64,000 nt of DNA from Anaeramoeba flamelloides (lineage: Eukaryota; Metamonada; Anaeramoebidae). Where the stretch lies: contig JANTQA010000032.1 in the NCBI GenBank assembly GCA_027625915.1, positions 2,666,001 through 2,730,000 of the forward strand. The letters are read 5' to 3'. Each line of letters opens with the position of its first letter. Position 1 is the first letter of the stretch. This document shows, piece after piece, positions 22,907 to 36,050 of this stretch. A program made the translations under genes and the position numbers. The notes beneath the pieces are model-generated. The model saw only the letters and a list, made by a program, of their open reading frames with translations. It was not told where the DNA came from and searched no databases.

Positions 22907-25900
22907 TTAAAATTCTAGTTCTGTTGAATGTTTAATTAACTTCATATATAAATCTTCTGGCACTAAATTGACTATTTGCACTGTTAAAGAAATGATTCTT
23001 TTAGCATTTAAATCAGGAAGGGTATGGAGAACTGAATTTGGATGTTTGGCTTTAAAAATTTTATCTCTAAGCATGATAACCTGCGAAACTATAAAAAATA
23101 TATTCATATGGACACCAAAGGCTAATAGAAAATCCCATAGTTTCAATAATTCTGAAAGTGGTGGTGTTGCGCCACACAGACTAATAACTGAAGCGAAAGC
23201 ATACATTTTTGCGTCGAATTTTTTTTTTTTAAGGTATATATAAAGTTCATTGTCTGCAATTTTCATTACCTCATCGGCAAGTTTAGTTCCCATGTGTACA
23301 CCCTTAATTGTTGAAACACCGTACGTTGGTACGCATTGCCTCATGAATTTGTTAAAGGAGAAAAACGCATCGATTTCTGGCATTGTATATAAAAATGGGG
23401 CAGAAAGCACATTCATTCCTTGGACATAGGTTAATTCAAATTTTGGGAAAGGATCTCTTTCAAGGTTTCGAATAAAGGAATTCAACACACGATCTATTGA
23501 GCTTTCTGATACTCTGTTATGGAAGTTTACATCATTTTTAAAGGTACGGAAGGTATCGTCACGTATTTTTTTCCAAATGGTTTCTTCGCATGCGCCTTGC
23601 TCAATTAAGGAACAATAAACCTTAGAGGAAACCTTTCGAATTTGCAATAGAATTTTCCATATCCTTCCTCTTAAAGAACAGCTAGTGCCAGATTTGACAT
23701 TTTTAACGTCTTCTTCATTTTCCTCTGGTAGGCCATAGAGCAGAATCATTTTCCGTAATTGGTTTAAATACCTTCCTGCATTTTTTTGATCTTTGATTCC
23801 CTTTGATAATAATTCCTCATATGTAAATCTTAATTCTTCATCCTTTTCCTTTTCTTTGGTGATTTTGGCTAATTGACTTACCATTTCAAAATTTCCTCGA
23901 TGACTTGAAATTGTTAAAATGTTTAACCCTGCTTTATTTTCTTCACGCGGATCACACCCTCTTTTTAATAATTCATTTACTACATCAACGTTCCCATTTT
24001 CAACTGCTATCAATAATGCATTATTTCCAATCGAATTTTTTTCATCAATTGGCACTCCTAAATTCAATAAGTATTGAACAATTTCTAAATTACCATACCT
24101 TGCTGCAAGAATTAATGTGGTGTTTTCCTTTTAATAATTAATAATAAAAAGATTTTTTAATTTGTGATCATGAAAATGATTAATTTGGTAAATTTTAAAT
24201 AAAAAATCTTTGTTTTTTTTTTTTAAAAAAAGTTTTAAAAATCAATCAATCAAGCGAGCGATCAATCAAAAAATCAAAAAATCAAAGAAATAAACAAAAT
24301 AGTCTCATATTAACAAAAATTACATTTTTATCTTTTTCTTCATATGATGCTCCATTTTCAATTAACATTTTAACCATTTCAATATTTCCTATTTGAATAG
24401 AAGCCATCAATGGTGTATTTGAATCTTGATCCTTAAGAATTAAACTTGCCTTACCCTTAACAAGTGCAGTGGCCGTTGGTAAATCATTTTTACGAATAGC
24501 ATAAAAAATTGGATATGTGCCATTTTTATTTGGTTCATTTGGATCTGCACCATGGTTTATTAAATCTTCCACAATTTTACTATATCCCTTCTGTGTGGCA
24601 ATAAACAAACAAGTTAATCCTCTTTTATTTTTTTGATTTGGATCAACACCAGTATTTAATAATTGTAAAACAACCTCTTCTTGGTTATTATTAATAGCAA
24701 TTAATATTGCTGATTTTTTCTAAAAATAATAAAAATAGAATAAGAATTATGAAAAAAGATAAAGAAAAAGAAAAAGAAAAAGAAAAATACAAGATACTAA
24801 ATTATATAAACGATAAATGGGTAGTTGCTTATTTTTGATGTAAAAAATTAATAATAATAATACCTTTGCTTCATCATTAGGATTTGCACCTTTAATTAAA
24901 AGTTCATTAACAATTTGATTTTGTCCAGATTCACAAGCCAAAAGAAGTGCAGTATATCCCTAAAATGTTAAGTTTATTATGAAATACATTTTTAAAATAA
25001 AAATGAAAAAGAAAAAGTTATAGAAGAAATATTTAAAATTTTTTAAAAAAAAACAATTATCATTAATTTTAAATTAGGATTATTTTTTTCAATACAATTA
25101 TAAAAATATTAGCAAAATATTCAATTAATTATGAGAAATTTAAATAATTGACTTTTAATTTTTAATTCATTTTCCTTTTTTAATTTTTTTTGCTTGGCTT
25201 TGAGTAGTGATTTTAGAGGATCTCTATTCGTTTAAATCAAGGAGAAACTTTGCAAAATTAGTTGATTTTTAGATCTTTAATTTGAGACAAGCTTATTGTT
25301 CGAAAGAAAATGATTAAATAATAAACCAAAAGAAAAAATGATTGAAATATTAAAAATTATTCAATAATTTGAAACAAATTTATTGTTCGAAAGAAAACGA
25401 TTACACAATAACCCAAAAGAAAAAATAAAAATTATACAATAGTTTGAAACAATAAATTTGAGAAAATCAAAAATATCTCCAAAATGAATTCAAGTATATT
25501 ATTGTAATTTTATTGAATAGTTTTATCTGTACCAAAAAATTTTGGTTTCGAGATCAGATTTTATAGGTGCTTTTTTTTTTATTCAAAATGGTTGGTCATA
25601 ATTTTAGAAGGTTTATATTTATGTTTATTATTATTGTTTTTATTTATTTGTTATAATCATTTATTATATTTAGAATTCAAGAATTGTTTTACGATATGAC
25701 TTTGAACGTGGAGAGTATGTTCATCTTTATTTGAACTTGAAACCGATGGCAAAAACATAATAAATAAAATTTAGAAGATGCTAGTCCATAAATTAATTGA
25801 ATTAAACTATATTCATCAATAAAAAGACATTGGTGATTATTTTTCCTTTTAATACCCCACCCCCCCAGAAAGAAAATTCAAAAAAGACAGTTTGTTTTTC

Positions 25901-28900
25901 TATTGAATAACTATAAAATTTTTGGATATTCCAATTTAATAAAGAAGATAATCTGAATCTGAAACCAGAAACAAAAACAATATTTTTATGGCATTTAAAT
26001 AACTCTTAAGAATAAATAACATTTAAAAAATGATAAATTAACCTAATTTTGGTTAGAAAGATAGATTTAAAATGAAAAAAAAATTCCAATTTCATAAATT
26101 AATTTTTTTTTAATTTTCATCCATTGCGAAGAAATCGACACCTGTTCTTTCTTTAATTTAATTATTTATTTCTAAAAAAATTGTCAAAGATAGTGTATTA
26201 CCCCGAAAAGAACTATTATTAATTTCAATTTTTCTTGAAAAATAAACATATTTTCACCAATCGATATAAAAATAATAAACGTCTTATGCTTTTCAAAAAA
26301 CTGATCAACTTTTCACAAAAAATTTTTTAAGGTATTTTATTAATTTTTTCAATTTAAAAGTTACTTTTTCGACTAATTTGTACTGAAATGGTTAAAGAGC
26401 CCCATTTAAAACCATAAAATAGATCTATTCAAAAGAATGAAATGAAAAAACAGAAAAAAAAAAAAAACAGTAAAGAAAGACTGTTCAAAGAGATCTGGTC
26501 ATTAATGTTTTTTTTCGTTAAAAGTATTATTTTTTTTTTAAAAAAATGTAATTATTTAAGAAATATATAGATTCGTTTAAAATGAGATTGCTTCAAGAAG
26601 GTTTAATTAAGAAATATGAAAAAAAAATTATTTGAAAAAGATTTTAGAAAATTAGAATTAAATCAATAAAAGAATATAAATGAATTAATTACCGTTGCAT
26701 TTTTTTTTGCCAATTCTGCACCTCTATTAATAAGAAATTTAACGACTTCCAAATGACCATGTTTCGAAGAGATCATTAAACCATTGTTTCCCTAATTATT
26801 ATAGATTAGTAAAGATAAATATTGTGGATAAATTTAAAAATCGATATAGTTATAAATAAATAAATTTTTATTCAATATTTCAAAAAAGTGATTTATAATT
26901 TTTCTTATTAAAACATGATGAAATTGTTGATTATAAAAAACACTTCACTTAGTTTTCTTAAAATTTTGGAATTTAGTTTAAATGTAATAGTATTGATAAA
27001 ATCTATTTCATCTCAGGATTTAAGAGGAATTCAATTTTAAATAAATCAAGTTTCAAATAATTCTAAAGACTCTGTCTATTTTAGACGTTCTTTGAATTGG
27101 AATTTACAAATTTAGTCACATCAAAATTCTCTCATTATCAGATTAAATGATACTTTCTTTCAATTCTTTTAGGGATCAGTACTCTATGATAACTAGGCAA
27201 AATTTTAAAATATGTTATTGGTGAAATTCTCTACTTACAAATTTTGTATATGCCTAAGTGTCAAAGAATTCTGATCGACAAAAACCAAAAAAAGAATATT
27301 TTTTTTGTGAGATCTAATTTTTTTTTTTTCCATTTTTTCCGAAAAAGAATAACTATTAAATTCATTTTATTTCTCACATTATAAAATTTTTTTACCCTTT
27401 TTAGTGCAAATTCCATCATTACTATACAATAACAAGTCTTTGGTTGCCATGAATATTAATATAAAGATTTATTTTCTTTTTTAAGATAATTCTTTTGATT
27501 AACCAAAAAAATTGATTTAGTCAAAACGATTGGGAAAAATAATTATATTGTTTTAAGAAGGATAACTATAATCATTAAAATTTTCAAGTCATTTAAAATT
27601 TTACCAAGAATTGTGTTTTTGTTTTAAGATGAAATTCGATTTTTCAAAATAAAATTTTCTTGAAGATATTTGGGAATTAGAGTAATTTTATCAGAAAAAT
27701 TCAAAATCAATTTTTTTTCGGACAAAAATGATTTAAATTGTTATCAGAATTCTTGTGAATAAGACCAAACAATTTATTAAAAAAACTTTCAAAATTGAAA
27801 GTTTTTGTGTAATTTTTTTGAAAACAAGAAAACCAAAAAATGACTTTTTTCAAACTTTTAAAGAATAAAAATAATTTTTGCTTAATAGATCTCAAATTTC
27901 ATTGATAAACTGTTTGTCAAACTTAGATGAAATATTCATTTATTAAATCACCTATACTGCAATTAGTTTTATTGGCTGATATTTGTATTGAACTTTTAAT
28001 TATTAAAAATAATAACAAAATTAAAAATTTTCTTTCAAAATCAACACTTTCCTACATAGAGCTAAAAATATGTTTTCCCATTTTCAAGAATTAACCTTCT
28101 TGTTAATTAAAATAATAGGTTTTTTTTTTTCGTTTTATATTGGAAACGTGTGAATTTTGGATTTCAAAAAAATGAGTCAAATTAATAAATTGTTTAGATG
28201 AAATAAACCCATCCATTTCATCAGCCAAAAAACAAATTACAATAACAAAATTTTTTTTAAGATCTTGATTAGATTTCATTTTATTTTTAAAAAATACTAC
28301 TCCCTTAACAATAAATATAATTTCCAAAATTTTGGAAACAGTTAAAACAGTTTTAAGAATAACAATACTAAATTTTCCTGTAATTTGGAAATAATTTTTA
28401 TTTTAACAAATATTTTTATCATTGCTTTGTCTTTTCTGTTTTGTTTTCATTTCCTTTTTTCCAATTTCGTAATCTGTTTCATTTGATAGGTAATTTTTTT
28501 TTCAATGATGAATAAATTGTAAAAATCGAGTTTGTTTAATTAAATAGAAAAAATCAGAGAAAATTAGTTGATGGTATACTAACCATTTGAACGATCAATA
28601 ATTGTTTATAGAATTTCAACAAATTTAGTAATATAATTTTTTGTTCTGCTCATTTCATCATTTTGAGCACACTCTTGATTTATTTTTTCACATTATTTGT
28701 TTTTCTTTTATTTTTATAAAAATGGGTTTATCTCTAAAAACATTATACTGGGTAACTTAAACCTAATTTAATATTAAGTTTTGAAAAATACTAAAAAATT
28801 GAGATTTGTTTTGCCTTTTTTTGGTTTTGGGTGTTTCTGTGATGTCTAAATTTTTGGAATGGAGTTAAGTTTAATCAAATAAGTTTAACAAAAGAAGTGA

Positions 28901-30741
28901 AAGATTTGTTATAGTTTACCAAATTATTTTGTTATTATCAATGATTCTTTTATTAATCAATTTTTTTTTATTTTTATTTTATTAGAAGAATAAAGCCAGA
29001 TACATGTTTATATCTTTACAATGATATTAAAAAAAAAAAAAAAATAAATAAAAATAAAGAAAGAAATGCCTACATAGTTATCTTGTTCTTTAATTGAACT
29101 TCCGTTGTATAGCAAGGATTGAACAATTATGATATCACCTTTTTTACAAGCAACTAAAAATGGTGTTAATCCTTCATCATTTTTGTTATCTATAATAATA
29201 CCGCCATTTAATAATTCTTCAACAACATCTTTATTTCCAATTTCAATTGCTAATCCAAGTGGTGTTTGATTCTAATCAAAGAAATAAATAAAAAAAGAAT
29301 AAGATATTATGAGTAAGAGAAAATTTATTTATGTTCTTGTTTAAAAATATTTTTGAAAAAGTTCTTTTTAACTTTACATTTTTTTTCACATATTTTGATT
29401 AAAATGAAGAAAATTCTGATTTTTTCCAAAATTAAACAATATTGAAAAGGTAGTTTCCTACATCCCTTTTCATTGATATTGCATTAATTTTTCTTGAATT
29501 TAAAAGAATTGAATAAAATTTATGGATTTTACTCAACAATGTTAAAAACAAGAAATCCGAACAGTTTGGTTTGAAAGGGCGCCTATTTTATATATCTTTC
29601 AATGAATATATATATATATATATATATATATAAGCTATTTACAAAAAACTTGGGGTAAATTTATTTTAAAATATCTTTATTAAACACAATCTTCATAAAT
29701 TTATTTAAATATACAAAATCATTAGTAACCATTTATTGGTTCTTTATAATAATTTATTCAATTTGTTTTTTAATCTGTTATTACATGAATAAAATATATT
29801 AAATTTTCTGATCTCAATTTTGTCTGATATTTTTTAGGGGTGAAAATCGTTGTTTATTATTTTCTTTTTGATCCAAAAAATCATTTTCATAACTTCTTTA
29901 ATCACGAAAAAAAATTTAATAGAATTGAAAACATATAAATGTATTTTATTGTTTAAAAAATCATTTGTGACCTTGTCAGATTTCCAGTTTTTTATTGAGA
30001 TTGGTCGTGCATTGTTTTCTCCAAAAAAAGTGTTATTTTTTTTTCATTTTTTTGGAAATATTTCATCCAACATATTTTGAAATAAATACCAAAGTCATTG
30101 ATTGAATCAGTTTTAATATTTAACTTAATTTTGGTATCGTAAATTAATGAATACCTCCACTAACAAAAATAATTTTTTTAAGGAATGTAAAAACAAATGC
30201 TCCACTTTTTTGGAAATAACTTATATATTTAAAAAATAACAATTAATTAATTTAAACCCCTTTTCTAACGTTAATAATTTAGAGGTTTCCAAGTCAGTAT
30301 AATTATAAACTATGAAATACACTTTTTTTGATTAACATGAGTGAAAAAGATTACAATGATTTTGTGATGATTTTTCAATATTTTTAATTTGTAAGCAAAT
30401 TTTTGAAATAAAGTTAAAAGATTTTATAAATCATAAAAACCAAATAAAACAAATATGTAGTAACGAAAATGAGCATAATTACTCTTATAATATTAATATT
30501 GTCATTTCACCTCAATTAAGAGAGAAAGTAAATAAAAAAATGTTTTGATCTAATAAAAATAATTAATTGTCAATTATCAAAACAAAAATTAAAAATTATG
30601 TGTTCAAGATTAATCATGATATGTTCTAATTTGGATATTTTAGGATTTTGTATTTATATTTTGTTAATTATCTTTTTATAATAATTGTTATTAAAAATTA
30701 ATAAAGAAATCCAAGGTATTTATAAAAAAGTAGGGTATTAT

Positions 30742-30776
<35 letters not shown>

Positions 30777-33392
30777 ATAGGAATTAATAATTTCTTTTTA
30801 AATAGTTCTATTTGTAAATTGGTAACATAAAATTAAGAGGGAATATTAATACTTATTAAATCAGTGGCTTTTATATGTATTTAAAAATGTATCCAGCAAA
30901 ATATTTGGAAAAAATGAAAAAAAAATATTACACTTTTTTTGGAGAAAATGAGAATATGAATAAATTCAATAAAAAATGGACAATATGGTAAGGACTCAAA
31001 CAATTTTTTAAACAAAAAAATACATTATTAAGTTTTTCATTTTCTTGAAAATTTTATCAAGATTCTACCTTTTGGTAAACAAATTTTTTATAATAAAAAA
31101 ATAATAATAAACCAAATTTCACACAAAAAAAAATATCATTAAAATTCGTGATCTGAAACTTTTATATTTTTTATTAACGCAATGCCTTACAAATAAATCA
31201 TTTGGATTCTTATATAGAATTAATAAATTATAAATTTCAATTTTGGATCTTGAAACAGTTATATCGGAATTGGGTTTAAAAAAGATATTTTAAAATAAAT
31301 TTGCCATACTTTTCAGGAAATGGCTTATTAAGGACTACCTTTTCAGGCGAAAACAGTGAAACTTTGGATAAAAATGCTCTTGGATGAGTACTATAATCTC
31401 AGTTAAATTTACCCACTGAGAATTTGTTTTTCGAAAAAAAGGTAAATTTTCACAAATTTTCACAATTTGACCTTTTTTGCATTAAAAGATCCAACCAAAA
31501 TTTGTTTTTAATATTTCATAATTTCCATTTCAAATCTATAATCACAATACAATTCCTTTGGTTGTTCGAAATATTGTTTTTAGTTGCTTTTACAAGTTTG
31601 AAATATTTTCAAATTTGAACTTGTACCTGAAAATCCCTTAAAGTCATTTATTTTTTTAAAAATTTTTCTTTAAAAATCTTTTTTATTATTTTTTTTTTTG
31701 TTTGTATCTTTGACTTTGAAAATAGTTTTTGTTTAATCCAATTTCTTCATAATGAAAAATTCTTTTTGTGAAGTGAAGATAAAATGGCACAATAACTCAA
31801 CACTCTCCGAGGCCGAAACGTAGTCCTTTGAGTGGTTAATTTATTGTAACAAGGAAAGTATCAATGTGGTTTAAAGTCTAATCCCAACATTTTGAAGAAA
31901 TTTGATTTTATTTTTTTTTGAATTTAGGTTTTTGCTGTTACACAAGCGGAAAAGTATCGCCGTTTATGCAAAAACACAAATTTATCAAGAAAACTTGGAA
32001 AATTAAGAACTCATTTTTTTACACTTGTGTAATTGAAAACAAAATGGACACAAGATTCATTTTTCTTTCCAAAAAAATTAAGAAATAAACCCAAAAAGTC
32101 TCAATTCTAAGAGAGAAAATTAGAATATAACCCATTTGAGGTCTTAAAAAGTCTTAACTTTTTCGCAAGATCTTTGAATCCAACACTTTTTTGGAAAGTG
32201 TAATGAAAATATTGTTCAATTAATTTTTCAACAAACATTACCTGTTTTAACTTTCAAAGTGAAATTAAATAGCAAACAATATTCTTGAATAGCACTTAAA
32301 TATTGATCAGGTTGAAAGGAAATAATCAGAACATGTTTTTTTCAGATTCAAAGTGAAAAAAAAATAAAAAACATAAGATCCTTATCTTTGTTGTTTTAGA
32401 CCAAAAAGAAAAAAAAGAGAAAACAAAAAATTATTTCTTCTTGATTGAAAAAATAAAAAAAGTAATTGGGTTTTTTGTTTGTTTTTTTGTTTGTTTTTTG
32501 TGGGTTTTTTTGTTTTTTTTTTTTTTTGTTTGCTTGTGTACAAACTCAACTCAACCCACAACTTTGGAAAAGACTACTTTTAGTCATTTTTTTGGAAACA
32601 CCTTTGAAACTGTTTTGGCTTGGTTTAAACAAAAAGAGATTTTGAACTTTTTTTGTTTTGTTTTTTTCAAAATATTTTGACTTTTGTTTTTTTTTAAAAA
32701 GTTTTGTTGTTTTTTTTTTGTTTGGTTAAATTTGGATCTTTGGTAAAAAGGATCAAAGAAATCATTACTTGACTATTAACTATATCAAATTCTGCACCAG
32801 CTTCAATTAATTCTCTCACAATCAAAGGTTGTTGTGATCCAATTGCAATAAACAAAGCGTTTTCTTTTTTTTGATTTGTTATTTCAAGCTTGGCACCTCT
32901 TTTTAATAATTCCTTCGCTAATTCCAAGTGCCCCTTGCGACACACGATCATTAAAGCTGAATTCCCAAGAGAATTTAAAGTATTAATTTCTGATTTGGCA
33001 TTTAAAAGTAAACGAAGAATTTCCAATTCCCCATTTTGTGCAGCAATGTGTAGTGTTGTGCTGCCTTTCTTATTTTTGAGATCAACTTGTGCTCCATTTT
33101 TGATTAATTCATTTACAATTTGTTGGTGGCCTTTTTGGGTTGCAATCGAAATTGCTGGCCATCCCTAACCATTTTGAAAATTAGAAGTGAGTTTGGAAAA
33201 AAGAAATAGTTTTTGTTTTTTGTTTTTTTATTTAATTCATCAAAGTGAATGTTTTCAAATTAACGTTTAAGCAGAAGGTTTTAAAAAAAAAAATCATGCC
33301 TTAAAATTCTCATTAACATTTCCCCCTTCAGAGATTGCTTTTCTTAATTCAGTTACATTTCCTGAAATTAAGGATTCTTTAATCTCAGACAT
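22907..33392 (-). CDS. Ankyrin-repeat / TBC-domain RabGAP (BUB2-like), seven exons
   Basis: Exons on the minus strand are 33392-33300, 33164-32769, 29271-29074, 26791-26693, 24959-24864, 24719-24324 and 24127-22907, giving 832 residues. Residues 1 to about 520 are some fifteen ankyrin repeats (motifs such as NKKGSTTLHIAAQNG). The TBC domain is about 577-800. It has the arginine finger in IRDDTFR (Arg about 620) and the glutamine finger in YVQGM (Gln about 662), so GAP activity is expected. The DTFRT, YVQGMNVLSAPFLYTMPE and WDFLLAFGVHMN blocks are closest to BUB2/Cdc16, the mitotic-exit GAP. All six introns are phase 0 and most exons are multiples of an ankyrin unit. Introns are 135, 3497, 2282, 1733, 144 and 196 bp; the first uses GC-AG. 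Protein class is near certain; the exact GTPase target is unknown. Confidence 0.9.
24960..26692 (-). other. Intron 4 of the ankyrin-TBC gene
   Basis: 1733 bp, GT-AG. It contains a two-copy tandem duplication (about 25278-25450) built on TTATTGTTCGAAAGAAAA, otherwise AT-rich DNA with no exon or recognisable element. Confidence 0.75.
26792..29073 (-). other. Intron 3 of the ankyrin-TBC gene
   Basis: 2282 bp, GTAGGC donor and ATTAG acceptor. It hosts one Tc1-like non-autonomous element (28314-28865). The ankyrin register is continuous across it, so no exon is missing. Confidence 0.75.
28314..28865. mobile_element. Tc1-like non-autonomous element, copy c, in an intron
   Basis: A 552-bp diverged copy of the 19522 element in reverse orientation. 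Its right end GATGTCTAAATTTTTGGAATG meets TA. It is older than copies a and b, judged by its many differences. Confidence 0.75.
29633..30090. mobile_element. AAGCTATTT-type element, copy 1 (reverse)
   Basis: Reverse-complement match to 53131-53592 over about 460 bp, including CAAAATCATTAGTAACCATTTA. Ends are imperfect inverted repeats of GCAAGCTATTT. Non-coding. Confidence 0.6.
30742..30775. repeat. (CA)n(TA)n microsatellite
   Basis: A compound CA then TA dinucleotide tract in intron 2 of the ankyrin-TBC gene. Confidence 0.85.
30864..31328. mobile_element. AAGCTATTT-type element, copy 2 (degenerate)
   Basis: A diverged direct match to 53131-53592 (shared TTTGGAGAAAA and AATAAAAAATGG-type blocks). 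The ends are degraded (GTGGCTTTT and AAATGGCTTATT). Confidence 0.45.
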
Positions 33393-36050
33393 TCGAAATA
33401 AAAACTTCTTTTTGGAAAGAATTCAAAAAAATAAAAATTGAAATTCAGTAACAGATGAAGAAAATGATAATGTATGAATTTTTAGTTTAATTTGTTGTGT
33501 TTCGAGTCAAGGTTAATTTGTTGAGTTTTGAAGTATCTGTCATGGAATTAGAAGTCTTTTTTCTCATTTGCATGATCTTTTTGTATTTTTACCATAATTC
33601 TTTTCTTCTTAATTTTTTAATAAAATAATTTCTTTTTTTTACTCGTTTATTCACTGAGAGATCCGAACTTATATTTTTTTTGATCTATAACATTACCACA
33701 AATGTTTTTTGCTTCTCCAAACAAAATCACTTGAAAAAAATAACTGTTTTGGAAAAAAAGTAAAATCGCAAAGAAAGTTCAAGATGATTTTAGATTGGGT
33801 ATGGAAAGAATATTTTATGTGAGATCGATATGTAAATGAAAAAAATGAGTGACTAAATACAAAACAAATGAGTAAACAGAACAATAGTTGTTCTAATACT
33901 ATATTTTCGGGATTTTCTTTGTATGAGTTAGTATTAAGCAGTTATTCCAAAATTTGAAGATTTTTGAGTTCTCCAGAACTTTTCATTTCATTTAGATATA
34001 AAGTGAGATATCAAATGTATTCGTTTATTCGCTTTATAGAATCAATGCTCTTTTTAACTTACACACCAATCAAATTTATAATGTATAAAAAAAATATTTT
34101 TTTATCACACTCTTTCAGATAAAGTATAATTTTTTTTTTTTTGAGATTAGTATATGAGTTGAACGACGAGACTGTGTGTAATTAGGAACAATTTTTTTGT
34201 GTTCCTTATTGATTTTTATGTAACTTATTTGATTGTTTCAGGTTTGTGTCAAAAGTCCTAGGATTGTAAATTTTAATTGATAATAATTTTTAATTAAGGA
34301 ATAATTGCTGTGTCTCATTTTATTATCTATTAGATTTGACTAACAATAAAAATACTTAGATGTTCGATTCCACTAAGTACATTCAATATTTTTAATATTC
34401 TTCAATTAAAAAATTGGAAAATAGTTTTTAAAGCGTAGCGGTATAATTTTAAAATTTTACATAAAAATTTTATCATAAAAATGATAGATCTGTATGGCCA
34501 AGAATTCCTCTCTCTTTTTTTATTTAACTTGCATTATTCCTTTTAATTTTAGTTTGAGTTCGATTATAACAAGAACGCCATTGGGTTTTTAAAAATTTTA
34601 TTTTGATTTAAAGATAAATTGATTTTCGTTAAAAAAAAAAAAAGAATCAAGAAAAAAAACTAACATTAAATAAGATGAATTTAACCCCCTTAAATTACAA
34701 TAAAAAAAAATACAATTATATATTTATTGTATTTTATTATTTTTGAAAAAAATATAATAGTTGTTTTCAATAATTGGTTGAAATAATGATTCTTCAAAGG
34801 ATATAAATTTTATTTTTTTGAAAATCAGATAAAAGAAACCATTTTTTATAGATATTATCATGTGGTTATTGGAAATAATGTGTTTTTTTTTTTATTTACG
34901 TTCTGATGATCTTTTCTAAACATCATAATATTTGAATTTTACATTTTCTTGGGTGTTTTATCTTATATAAGGTATTTTTTTGAAAAAAAAGAGTTAAAGG
35001 GTTTAATTAAAAGAAAGTGTCTAAAAATTATTTTTTTTTTTTTGTCTAAAAGTTTTTTCATTTTTTTAACAAACTCATTTTTGACATAAAAGGTTGAGAA
35101 AAAAAAATGAAAATTTCCAAGTACTTGTTTTTGTTAAATTGTAAAATAAACTCCATTTCAAGAAGTCTGGTTGGGCTGAATTGATTAAGTAAAAAAATAT
35201 ATTCTATTCTATCCATAAAGAATTAATAATAAAAAACAATTCATAATTCTCTTTTTAATCATTCCAAATGAATAAAAAGTGTGTATTTTAAAAATCATAA
35301 ATAGATAAAATCAAAAAATAAAAAAGGGAGAGTTACTATGTTACAAAAAAACATTATCTGTTTTTTATTACTTAAATTTTCACTGAAAAGGTGTTTATAA
35401 GAAGATTTTTTTCCTAATAATTAAATTCGTTTTAAAATAAATTACATCATCTCAATTTTCGAATTGTTTCTTGTATTTTTGAAGATTCTTTTTTTTCATA
35501 TGATCTTTTGAAAATAAAATTCTCAAGAAAAACAAAAATTTGAAAAGGAAAAAAAACATAGAAAATAAAATTCGCATAATTCGAAAAAAAAATTTTAAGA
35601 TAAAATTGAAAGAATGATTCTGATCTCAATTTTTAAAAAATTTTGATAAGAATTTGGGATAAAACATAAAAAAAATCACAATCCCATTATAAAGTTGGTC
35701 ATAATTTTTCAAAAATAAGATAAATCCTTTTTATAATACTTTAAAAAAAAAATGAATTGAAAAATAAAAAAAAAAATTGATTTTGAAAATATTTATATTT
35801 TTTAAAATACAACAAAATTACAAATATAGGTTATAAAACTTATTATACATAAAAAGATCAAAAAGTTGGAGAACCGGTAATATGGGGATATGATATTGGT
35901 TTCCCAAAGTTCTATTAAAACTAAAAATAACTTAAAAAGGTAGCTAATCAAAATGTAAAATTGTTCTTTAATAAAAGATAAAAAATTTAATAATTTTCAT
36001 TACCAAAAAAAAAAAAAAAAAATTGAAATAATTCAATTTATAATATATAA
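33393..36050. other. Intergenic DNA upstream of the ankyrin-TBC gene
   Basis: It includes the promoter of the minus-strand gene at its left edge. The rest is AT-rich, with homopolymer runs and no frame that looks coding. Nothing further seen. Confidence 0.5.

Larger units (their letters stand above)
29272..32768 (-). other. Intron 2 of the ankyrin-TBC gene, repeat-rich
   Basis: 3497 bp, GTAATG donor, TTAG acceptor. It holds two copies of a ~460-bp element (29633-30090 and 30864-31328), TA and CA microsatellites (about 29607-29630 and 30742-30775), and a stretch at 31380-31700 that resembles 61970-62250. Open frames inside are poly-Phe or poly-Lys and not credible. Confidence 0.75.
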
